This document shows, piece after piece, positions 1 to 6,987 of a stretch of DNA of 11,913 bases. The stretch is taken from positions 1 to 11,913 of the forward strand of contig JAGCIP010000005.1 in assembly GCA_017648525.1 (NCBI GenBank). Reading direction: 5' to 3'. The notes below the pieces were generated by a model that had not been told where the DNA came from, searched no databases, and saw only the letters and a list, made by a program, of their open reading frames with translations. A program made the translations under genes and the position numbers. Source of the DNA: Clostridia bacterium (GTDB lineage Bacteria; Bacillota; Clostridia; Christensenellales; Borkfalkiaceae). Each line of letters begins with the position of its first letter. The stretch's first letter is position 1.

Positions 1-207
1 ATATTAAAAGGAGAAGAGATTTCATACCAAGTGTTCCCTGAAAGATATATTACTGACACTAATGTCGGTAATCAAGCAAAATCGATATATAAAGGGCATA
101 TAGTTATTGCATTTGCTGATGGCTCTGCGGAAACTATCAACTACGATTTCACTTATGGAAGAACAATTTTAACTGCTACTGGTGTAGACGCAATGCAAAT
201 TAAATAA
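1..207 (+). CDS. C-terminal end of an unidentified beta-rich protein (5' truncated by window edge)
   Basis: The first 68 codons of the window are open in frame 1 and stop at a TAA at 205-207, so this is the tail of a gene that starts upstream. The peptide alternates polar and hydrophobic residues with many Thr, Tyr, Ile and Gly, as in beta-sandwich or Ig-like extracellular domains, and ends in DAMQIK. It has no transmembrane segment, sortase motif or recognisable catalytic motif. It runs in the same direction as everything downstream, 59 bases ahead of the binding-protein gene, so it may be an earlier member of the same transcript. I do not recognise the family. An Ig-like end of another surface protein is the most natural guess, but it rests only on composition. 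Confidence 0.7.
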   Translation: MLKGEEISYQVFPERYITDTNVGNQAKSIYKGHIVIAFADGSAETINYDFTYGRTILTATGVDAMQIK

Positions 208-216
208 TAAAACGTA

Positions 217-246
217 TACGATAGCGCCAAAATCGGCGCTATCGTA
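217..246 (+). promoter_or_regulatory. Perfect 12-bp intercistronic stem-loop upstream of the binding-protein gene
   Basis: The arms TACGATAGCGCC (217-228) and GGCGCTATCGTA (235-246) are exact reverse complements around a six-base AAAATC loop, and seven of the twelve pairs are G-C. The hairpin begins ten bases after the upstream stop codon and ends eight bases before the AGGGAG ribosome binding site of the next gene. No T-run follows it on the + strand, so it is not a classical intrinsic terminator in the direction of transcription. Plausible roles (inference) are a 3'-end stabiliser or processing boundary that lets the binding protein be made in larger amounts than its neighbours, or a weak attenuator. 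An 8-bp palindrome, CGTATACG (213-220), overlaps the left arm. Confidence 0.6.
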
Positions 247-253
247 GAAATAT

Positions 254-259
254 AGGGAG
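254..259 (+). promoter_or_regulatory. Ribosome binding site of the sugar-binding lipoprotein gene
   Basis: AGGGAG lies seven bases before the ATG at 267, supporting that start. It sits eight bases downstream of the stem-loop, so it stays single-stranded when the hairpin forms. Confidence 0.75.
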
Positions 260-266
260 TATATAT

Positions 267-1973
267 ATGAGACAGAAGAAAACGTTAACAAAACTTATTG
301 CTTTATGCATAGCAATAATCACAACTTGTAGCGCATTTTTAGTAAGCGCTGGGTGTACTAATGATAGCCCTATCGATACGAGTAAATCACAACTTAAAGT
401 TTACTCTTTCACGGGCGGTGTTGGACGTGCGTTTTTAGATGATGCGATAACTCGTTTCCAAAACGATTACGCTAATTATGAATTTGAGCCGGGCAGTGGT
501 AAAAAAGGCGTGCAAATTATTCCGTCTGCAGTAAAGTCTACGGAAATTAACACTCTTGCATCTTCTGGTAACCACGTGCTTTTTGCAGAGGCTGCTAACT
601 ATGACGCTTTAGTTTCTGGTGAAGACGTTTTAGAGGTTACAGATATTGTTACAAAGCCTTTAAATCAAGTTTTAGGTAGTGACGTTTGTAGTGAAACTGC
701 AACCATTGAAAGCAAACTTTATCCCGAATCAAAAGATTACCTTACTTTTAAGGATGGTAAGTATTTTGGTTTACCGCATTATACTTATTACTCGACTTTG
801 ATTTACAACAAGAAACTTTTTGATGATAATAAACTCTATTTCATCAATAATCCTGGTGAAGTAACTCAACCAGAAGAGTATTTTATTTTCAGTTCTACTG
901 ACGTTAAGTCTTGCGGACCAGACGGAAAAATGGGCACGAGTGACGACGGACTTCCTGCTACTTGGGATGAGTTCTGGATTCTTTGTGATTATATGAAAGA
1001 AACAATCACTCCGTTTACCTTTACCAACACTAACTCTGGCGAATCAATAGAATATCTCTTAAATGCAGTTTATCTTAACCTTGCTGGTAAAGACCAAGCA
1101 AGATTAAACTACACTTACGATAGCAAGGGTGAAAAAATTACTATTATTGAAAGTTTTGACACGCAAGGAAATCCCGTTACTAAAGAAGAAGTTGTTACCA
1201 ACGAAAATTACGGGGTTGTTCTTAACAGTCAACTTGCTAAATATCAAGCAATAGAAGTTGCTAATAAGGTTATTAACGCAACCGATTATCGTTCTACCGA
1301 CTCTAAAACAGGTCTTAACATGCTTAGAGTTCAACAAAACTTTATTGAAAGTAGGCATTATGGCTCAAAGCCCACCGCTTTCTTGATAGAAGGTTCATAC
1401 TGGTACAACGAGGCTGCTGACGCTAACTATTTTGATGATGCTAAAAATGCTTATAACGGTTTTGAAAGTATGAACGAATTTTTACCTATGCCATTACCAA
1501 GAGTATATAGTGGAACAGCAGAAGACGTTAAACAAGTTGCATCTACTAAGAAAGATGGCATTATTAAGCACGTTGTTAACGACCAACCTGATGCTTACGG
1601 TGTTATTAACGCTAAGTTTGCGGGGGATACCAACCTTATCAATCTTGCTAAAATGTTCTTCGCTTATTGCTACACTCAAGAATCCTTAGAACAATTTACT
1701 ATTCTTTCACGTTGCCCAAAGAATATGAATTACGAAATTCCTGAAGGCAAACTTACTGGTTACGCAAAGGCTAACTGGGAATACTATAAGAGTGCAGATT
1801 TAGTTAATCCGTATTCTAGTAGCGATATTTATATGAACAAAAAACGTCAGTTCTCTCTCCATCTTTCTAACTCGTTCTGGAGAGGAAAAACTTACACGAG
1901 TGTTTACGCATCAATGAGAGATGGTAGAACTCCGCAAAGTTATTTTGAAGACGTTATGATAAAAATGGCATAA
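267..1973 (+). CDS. ABC transporter extracellular solute (sugar)-binding lipoprotein, family 1, long form
   Basis: This is the substrate-capturing component of a carbohydrate ABC importer, anchored on the outside of the membrane. The 568-residue product starts with a basic stretch (RQKK), a hydrophobic core and a lipobox-like SAGC ending at Cys30, the probable lipidated residue. After it come features of family 1 solute-binding proteins: an early KVYSF strand, the GLPATWDEFWILCDYMK helix region near residues 228-244, and a C-terminal segment rich in aromatic residues. A loop with Asp219, Gly220, Asp226, Asp227 and Gly228 just before that helix looks like a cation-binding loop. At 568 residues it is longer than the usual 400-450, with extra strands around residues 278-315. 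Two permease genes follow directly, which supports the assignment. The ligand cannot be read from sequence; an oligosaccharide is likely. The ATG at 267 is well placed behind AGGGAG. Confidence 0.9.
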   Translation: MRQKKTLTKLIALCIAIITTCSAFLVSAGCTNDSPIDTSKSQLKVYSFTGGVGRAFLDDAITRFQNDYANYEFEPGSGKKGVQIIPSAVKSTEINTLASSGNHVLFAEAANYDALVSGEDVLEVTDIVTKPLNQVLGSDVCSETATIESKLYPESKDYLTFKDGKYFGLPHYTYYSTLIYNKKLFDDNKLYFINNPGEVTQPEEYFIFSSTDVKSCGPDGKMGTSDDGLPATWDEFWILCDYMKETITPFTFTNTNSGESIEYLLNAVYLNLAGKDQARLNYTYDSKGEKITIIESFDTQGNPVTKEEVVTNENYGVVLNSQLAKYQAIEVANKVINATDYRSTDSKTGLNMLRVQQNFIESRHYGSKPTAFLIEGSYWYNEAADANYFDDAKNAYNGFESMNEFLPMPLPRVYSGTAEDVKQVASTKKDGIIKHVVNDQPDAYGVINAKFAGDTNLINLAKMFFAYCYTQESLEQFTILSRCPKNMNYEIPEGKLTGYAKANWEYYKSADLVNPYSSSDIYMNKKRQFSLHLSNSFWRGKTYTSVYASMRDGRTPQSYFEDVMIKMA

Positions 1974-1977
1974 TTTT

Positions 1978-1982
1978 AGGTG
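1978..1982 (+). promoter_or_regulatory. Ribosome binding site that favours the ATG at 1989
   Basis: AGGTG lies six bases before the ATG at 1989. An in-frame GTG at 1980 would extend the protein by three residues but overlaps this site and has no Shine-Dalgarno sequence of its own, so 1989 is preferred. Confidence 0.6.
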
Positions 1983-1988
1983 TATACT

Positions 1989-2915
1989 ATGCAAAAACAA
2001 AGAACAATGAAAAAAGAGTACGTTCAAAAACTGATTTTCTACGTTTCTATTATCGGCTTGCCTTTGATTCAGTTTATGATTTTTTACCTTTTCGTCAACT
2101 TCAACTCACTTTTACTATCCTTTAAGAACTACGAAATGATTGGCGGGGAATTAACGCAGTCTTTTGCAGGTTTTACTCATCTTTTAGATGCGTATAAATT
2201 GCTTTTTACCGAACCACTTTTTGCTTACTGCTTAAAAAATTCAGTTGTGTTCTATCTTCTCAATGTAATTTCGGGCACGGTTTTTTCTCTTTCTTTTTCT
2301 TATTACATTTACAAAAAGAGAAACTATTCAAACTTCTTTAAGGCTATGCTTTACTTGCCTGCAATTGTGTCTGGTATGGTTTTGTCCGTTGTATTTAAAT
2401 ACTTCTTTAACTTGGGTATTCCCGCAATCGTTAAGATGGTTACGGGTACAAATATTCTCGGCTGGACCGATAATTTTATTGTTGAATACTATATGGTAGT
2501 TATTTACAATTTTATCATTAGTTTAGGTAGCAACATGCTTATTTACACGGGCACTATGGCTAGTATTTCGGAATCAAGCATAGAAGCAGCACAACTTGAC
2601 GGCGCTAATAAATATCAAGAATTTTGGTACATAGTTATTCCAAGTATTTTTAGAACGCTTTCATTGTTCCTTGTTACTAACCTTTTAACTATTTTTAACG
2701 GTCAGCATAATATATTTAACTTCTTTGGGCAAAAGGCAAGTGAAAAATTATACACTTTCGGTTATTATTTGTATATTCAAGTTTTGGGCGCTAACGGAAA
2801 TCTTGTGGAATTCCCGCCGATTGCAGCGTTAGGTTTGGCTTTAACTTCATTTGCAATTCCGATTATGTTTACTGTTAGATGGCTGTTCAATAAGTACGGT
2901 CCGAGTGAAGAATAA
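1989..2915 (+). CDS. Carbohydrate ABC transporter permease, MalF-like subunit
   Basis: This is one of two integral membrane subunits forming the translocation path of the importer. From the ATG at 1989 it has 308 residues and about six membrane segments (roughly 15-38, 80-103, 115-138, 167-186, 219-238 and 275-298). The EAA loop, which couples to the ATPase, is a complete match: E199-A-A, then G205, then I215-V-I-P218, with the standard spacing. The length and a short N-terminal basic region ahead of the first helix fit the MalF/UgpA/LplB side of the CUT1 family without the large MalF periplasmic insert. It begins 15 bases after the binding-protein stop codon and ends 11 bases before the second permease, so the three are almost certainly co-translated. 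It could equally serve another CUT1 substrate class; the sequence does not decide this. Confidence 0.93.
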   Translation: MQKQRTMKKEYVQKLIFYVSIIGLPLIQFMIFYLFVNFNSLLLSFKNYEMIGGELTQSFAGFTHLLDAYKLLFTEPLFAYCLKNSVVFYLLNVISGTVFSLSFSYYIYKKRNYSNFFKAMLYLPAIVSGMVLSVVFKYFFNLGIPAIVKMVTGTNILGWTDNFIVEYYMVVIYNFIISLGSNMLIYTGTMASISESSIEAAQLDGANKYQEFWYIVIPSIFRTLSLFLVTNLLTIFNGQHNIFNFFGQKASEKLYTFGYYLYIQVLGANGNLVEFPPIAALGLALTSFAIPIMFTVRWLFNKYGPSEE

Positions 2916-2920
2916 GGAGG
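2914..2920 (+). promoter_or_regulatory. Strong ribosome binding site of the second permease, overlapping the preceding stop codon
   Basis: AAGGAGG shares its first two bases with the TAA stop of the first permease and lies six bases before the ATG at 2927. This arrangement suits translational coupling of the two permease subunits. Confidence 0.75.
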
Positions 2921-2926
2921 ATTGCT

Positions 2927-3856
2927 ATGAAAAAAAGTAAGTTTAATAATAAAACGCAAAAATCTTCTTTATTTATAATTTTAGGAACTGTACTTTCAAT
3001 TTACGCTTTTGTTATGCTCTTATTACTCGTTTGGGCATTTATAACGGCGTTAAAATTCCCGTCAGGGCACTTTAACGAGTTCCGTGATAGAGAGTTTATG
3101 TTCCTTGAAGGTGCGCCTTGGGAATGGGCGTGGACGAACTTTTCTACCGTGTTTAATTATCTTAAAGTTCGTATCTACATTGATACTGCTATAGGTACTA
3201 TTGAAACGACTAGAAACGTTTGGGAAATGTTAGTTAACACATTGATTTATACCATCGGTGGTTCGTTCGTTTCAATGATTGTTCCGTGCCTAGTTGGTTA
3301 CGCTACGTCTATGACTAAGTTTAGGTTTAACAAGGTTATGAACGCTATCGTTTGGACGACTATGATTATTCCAATCATTGGCAATCAACCGTCTGAAATT
3401 GAAATGATGATTAATCTTGGACTTTATGATACTTGGATTGGTTTCTTAATTCAAAAATCATACTTCATAACTATTTATTATCTCATTTTCCAAGCGGCTT
3501 TCAGATCCTTGCCTTATTCCTTGGTGGAATCGGCTTACCTTGATGGTGCTAACGATTATAGAGTTATGTTTAACATTATGATCCCGTTGGTTAAAAATCT
3601 TATGTTAACCATTATGCTCTTGCTCTTTATAACCTTTTGGAACGATTATAATTATCCGCTTATATATTTAAGAACTAAACCTACTCTTGCATACGGCGTT
3701 TATTATTTATTCCATATCAATCACGAAAACGTTATTGAAAACGAGCCGATGAAACTTGCTGGTAGTATGATTTTGTTTACGCCTATTTTAATTCTTTTTA
3801 TTTGCTTTAGAGACAAGCTTATGTCTAACTTGTCTATGGGCGGAGTGAAAGAATAA
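2927..3856 (+). CDS. Carbohydrate ABC transporter permease, MalG-like subunit
   Basis: This is the second membrane subunit of the importer, 309 residues. The first helix (about 14-40) is followed by an unusually long extracytoplasmic stretch of roughly 60 residues rich in Trp, Phe and charged residues (including APWEWAWTNF), then the conserved permease core. Its EAA loop reads E201-S-A, G207, I217-M-I-P220, with Ala replaced by Ser at the second position, which is common in MalG-type subunits. The last helix ends near residue 298, followed by a short cytoplasmic tail. It forms a heterodimer with the product of the preceding gene (known for the family). No nucleotide-binding subunit gene follows, so the ATPase must be encoded elsewhere, as in Gram-positive bacteria that use one MsmK/MsiK-like ATPase for several sugar importers. 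Confidence 0.93.
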   Translation: MKKSKFNNKTQKSSLFIILGTVLSIYAFVMLLLLVWAFITALKFPSGHFNEFRDREFMFLEGAPWEWAWTNFSTVFNYLKVRIYIDTAIGTIETTRNVWEMLVNTLIYTIGGSFVSMIVPCLVGYATSMTKFRFNKVMNAIVWTTMIIPIIGNQPSEIEMMINLGLYDTWIGFLIQKSYFITIYYLIFQAAFRSLPYSLVESAYLDGANDYRVMFNIMIPLVKNLMLTIMLLLFITFWNDYNYPLIYLRTKPTLAYGVYYLFHINHENVIENEPMKLAGSMILFTPILILFICFRDKLMSNLSMGGVKE

Positions 3857-3864
3857 TACTTATT

Positions 3865-3868
3865 GGAG
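3865..3868 (+). promoter_or_regulatory. Ribosome binding site that favours the ATG at 3878
   Basis: GGAG lies nine bases before the ATG at 3878. The in-frame TTG at 3863 overlaps it and the ATG at 3872 is only three bases away, so neither is well placed. The start at 3878 also begins the signal peptide cleanly with MKRRIK. Confidence 0.6.
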
Positions 3869-3877
3869 AACATGACA

Positions 3878-6800
3878 ATGAAAAGAAGAATTAAAACATT
3901 ATTCATTAGCTTATTAGCTGTGTTTGCCTGCGTCTTGCTTGTACCATCAATTGTTTCGTTTGCAAACACTTCTAATAGTTATTCTTTCAATTTTAGTGGC
4001 TCGTTTGAGGATTTTTATCAGATTGGCGACCAACTTGTAGTGCCAACCGCTGTCGCAACAAACGGTACTAAAACTTACACCGCTGATGTTAATATTATTT
4101 TACCTAATAACACGGCTACTAAAAATTCTACCCTTAAATTAACTGAAACGGGTAGCTACACAATTGAATACAAAGCGTATTTAGAAGACCAACAAAAATA
4201 TCTCGTTCAATCATTTGAAATTGTTGTTAATAACAGTTTGTTTTCAGTTATCGGTGAAGGCAATATAGATTATCTTGAGCACAGCTCGTCTATAAGCGGT
4301 GCTGTTGCAACGCTATATAATGGAGATACCTTTGTTTATAACAACTACGTTGACTTAAAAGAAATGAACGGCAATCCTTTATTCAAAATGATTCCTTATC
4401 CACAAATAGTTGGTGAGGCAGACGTAAATAAGTTAACGATTCAAATTACAGACGTTCATGATGAAAATAAGTTTGTTGTCGTTCGTCTTAAAAAGTCACA
4501 AGAAACCAGCGAGGGTAAAGATTGGGCTTGGTATTGTTGCTATGTTGATGCCAACTTCTCTGACGACGGTTATAGTAGCCCTTACGTTGGCATGAAGTAT
4601 GATGAAAAGGGCAAATTCGAGTGTAACGGTCAAAAATATTCTATTGTTAAAAATAGTGAAAAATATGGCACGGAAGTTAGTTTTTCTTTGACTGGTGGTG
4701 TAACCGGTGCAGCTGTTAGCGCAAAAGAGTATGGCTTGTCTTATAATTATGAAAAAAATCAAATTTTTAATAACATTATTGCAGGAACAAGTGTTAACAA
4801 ACAGTTAATTAGTAATTTTGCGGACATTAACATCTTCCCGCAATTATTTAATGGATTTACCGATGGAAAGGTTAAGATTTCTATAACGCCTGAAGGGTAT
4901 AATAAGTCGTATTGCAAATTAGTATTTACTGAATTTGCAGGCAAACCCATTATCAAAGAAGGTTATAATGCTTTTAAGTATAATCAATCTCCTGATATTA
5001 ATATTGATTTCGATACTTACACAGAAACTACTGTGCCGTATGGTTTGCCTAATGTTGAATATTCAATATTTAATGCCACTGCATTTGACTTTGTTGAGGG
5101 TAAGTTGCCTGTTTCAACAAAGGTGTATTATGGTTATTCTAACGCAAATAAAGTTAACGTTGACGTTATAGATGGTAAATTTGTACCAAAATTTACGGGG
5201 TTATACACTATAGAATATACGGCTGAAAATAGTTTTGGAAACGCTACGGTTAAAACTGTAGACGTGTTTGTATCGCCAAAAGAATCAAAGTTATCTTTTG
5301 ACGTAGACAACTTTGTTTCTTCAGCTACGATTGGCAGTGAAATTAATCTTGTAAGTGGTTATTCTGCCGATAATGCTTATGGTAATACTTCGTTAAAAAT
5401 TTACGTTGAGCTATCAACAGATTCTTCGGTTAAATATGAACTTACAGAAGATAATGTATACACGTTTAAACCGCTTTATTCTGGAACGTATAACGTTAAA
5501 TTAATTTGTTCGGATAACGTTGAAAGCGTTTCGATTGATAAAACGTTAGTTGTTTCTGCTAGCGAATACGTAATTTATAACGTTGATGGTTCTTTCCCTA
5601 ATTATTTATTATTGAACGGCACGTATACGTTGCCTAAGGTTGTTGCTACTGATTTGTCTTCTGGAAAACCAGTTTCCACTCAAACTCAATTAGTTTTAAT
5701 TACACCTGATGGTTCTGAAAGTGAGTCTAATGGCGAAGTAACCGTTAAAAATGATGATTATATTATTTTATCATACAAACCAGTCGGTCTTGCTTGGGCT
5801 CAACCTTATCAAGTTAAGTTACCTATTATTGAAACAGGGTTAGGAACTTCAAAAATTTACAAAGAAAAATATTTTGTGACAACAAGTGGGGCGTTTACAA
5901 AAGGGTCTTCTAGTGATGATACCTATTACGCAATTAGTGAACTTAATAATGGCGTTGCGTCTATGGAGTTTGCTAATATTTTACAAGGGAACAATTTTAC
6001 GTTGTCACTAGCGCCGTATATTGGTGAGAGTGGTTATAAAAATATTGATTCAATTTCAATTCTATTAAAAGACGTTGTAAATAGCGAACGATTTGTTAAA
6101 CTTACTGCGTCGATAAAAAATGATGGTGTGTATTTTGCTGTAAATGATGGCAGTTTAATGAAAATTGCAAATTCATGGGGCGAAGTTAAAGATAACCTTT
6201 TAGTTGACTATAATATTTTAACTTCTACGCTAATCATAAATTCAAGTTTTGATATGAACGTTGAATCTTTCTTCGGCACAAATGAATTGGTTGTATTTGA
6301 AAAAGGTTTATTCCTTGAAATATCCATATCTGCACCTTCAATTGGTGGTGGTGTTAGGATTTCATCAATTAACGGACAAATTCTTTCATCATCTTTGAGA
6401 GATAGAAATGCTCCTATTATTGATTCTTCTATGAATAATAATAAAGGCGAATATGATATTAACGATATCGTCACGTTCTATCCTTATAAAGCATACGACG
6501 TTCTTTCACCAACGGTTAATTTTAGTTTTTCTATTAAAACGCCTAATGGCGCATACGCTGTTGCTACTGATGGAACGGTTTTAAACGGAAATCAAGACAT
6601 TACAAAAACTTATCAGTTAAAACTAGATACGTATGGCGATTATGAAGTATATCCTGTTGCGGTTGACGTGATAAATTTAGTGTCAAACACGAATACAAGT
6701 TACAAGATTAACGTTGTTGATAAAAGACTTCCGGTAATTACTCTTGGTGATTATCAAAAGACGGCTAAACTAAATGAAAGTTTCACTATTGCAACTTTCT

Positions 6801-6979
6801 CAGTTGACGTCTCTGATTGTATAACGTTTGTTGCTATAGTTAACCCCATAGGTATTTATGAAATTGTTAAGGATAATAAGTATTTGCCTAAACTAAAGGG
6901 TAAATATGAAATTATTATATCGGTGATTGATTCAAATGACAATATGGCTCTTTGTAGTTATTTTGTAACGGTTAAATAG
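3878..6979 (+). CDS. Large secreted multi-domain Ig-like protein with two probable jelly-roll modules
   Basis: The 1033-residue product begins with MKRRIK, a hydrophobic core and a likely signal peptidase I site after SFA (Ala29). The mature part is almost all beta-rich. My proposed order is: Ig-like (about 33-117), module A1 (119-359), Ig-like (360-465, 470-560, 565-652), module A2 (655-838), Ig-like (846-947, 948-1033). The Ig-like units share a G-x-Y-x-(I/V) turn near their ends, for example G92-S-Y, G441-L-Y and G536-T-Y, as in bacterial Ig/cadherin-like domains. A1 and A2 share a strand pattern ending DV-x5-FV-x-(R/K)-L, at 192-204 and at 732-742, and a later ISI strand (334-336, 815-817). 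They look like concanavalin- or CBM-like sandwiches. There is no sortase motif, membrane anchor or catalytic signature. It sits between the permeases and two surface lipoproteins, so binding a polymer outside the cell is the best guess. Function is not established. Confidence 0.8.
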   Translation: MKRRIKTLFISLLAVFACVLLVPSIVSFANTSNSYSFNFSGSFEDFYQIGDQLVVPTAVATNGTKTYTADVNIILPNNTATKNSTLKLTETGSYTIEYKAYLEDQQKYLVQSFEIVVNNSLFSVIGEGNIDYLEHSSSISGAVATLYNGDTFVYNNYVDLKEMNGNPLFKMIPYPQIVGEADVNKLTIQITDVHDENKFVVVRLKKSQETSEGKDWAWYCCYVDANFSDDGYSSPYVGMKYDEKGKFECNGQKYSIVKNSEKYGTEVSFSLTGGVTGAAVSAKEYGLSYNYEKNQIFNNIIAGTSVNKQLISNFADINIFPQLFNGFTDGKVKISITPEGYNKSYCKLVFTEFAGKPIIKEGYNAFKYNQSPDINIDFDTYTETTVPYGLPNVEYSIFNATAFDFVEGKLPVSTKVYYGYSNANKVNVDVIDGKFVPKFTGLYTIEYTAENSFGNATVKTVDVFVSPKESKLSFDVDNFVSSATIGSEINLVSGYSADNAYGNTSLKIYVELSTDSSVKYELTEDNVYTFKPLYSGTYNVKLICSDNVESVSIDKTLVVSASEYVIYNVDGSFPNYLLLNGTYTLPKVVATDLSSGKPVSTQTQLVLITPDGSESESNGEVTVKNDDYIILSYKPVGLAWAQPYQVKLPIIETGLGTSKIYKEKYFVTTSGAFTKGSSSDDTYYAISELNNGVASMEFANILQGNNFTLSLAPYIGESGYKNIDSISILLKDVVNSERFVKLTASIKNDGVYFAVNDGSLMKIANSWGEVKDNLLVDYNILTSTLIINSSFDMNVESFFGTNELVVFEKGLFLEISISAPSIGGGVRISSINGQILSSSLRDRNAPIIDSSMNNNKGEYDINDIVTFYPYKAYDVLSPTVNFSFSIKTPNGAYAVATDGTVLNGNQDITKTYQLKLDTYGDYEVYPVAVDVINLVSNTNTSYKINVVDKRLPVITLGDYQKTAKLNESFTIATFSVDVSDCITFVAIVNPIGIYEIVKDNKYLPKLKGKYEIIISVIDSNDNMALCSYFVTVK

Positions 6980-6987
6980 GGGGTAGG
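6978..6987 (+). promoter_or_regulatory. Purine-rich ribosome binding region of the DUF4838 gene, start ambiguous
   Basis: AGGGGGTAGG begins inside the preceding TAG stop codon and runs up to the ATG at 6988. The AGGGGG part is only four bases from 6988 but ten from the in-frame ATG at 6994, while the second AGG is six from 6994. The two starts differ by two residues; 6994 may be the real one. Confidence 0.5.

Noticed and set aside
213..220. CGTATACG as a GntR- or LacI-type operator
   Set aside because: The palindrome is only 8 bp with no extended symmetry or second copy, and no regulator gene is in the window, so I mention it with the hairpin and do not list it as a site.
217..246. The hairpin as an intrinsic terminator of the upstream gene
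   Set aside because: The bases after the stem on the + strand are purine-rich (GAAATATAGGGAG), with no T-tract. The T-rich side is on the other strand, where no gene ends.
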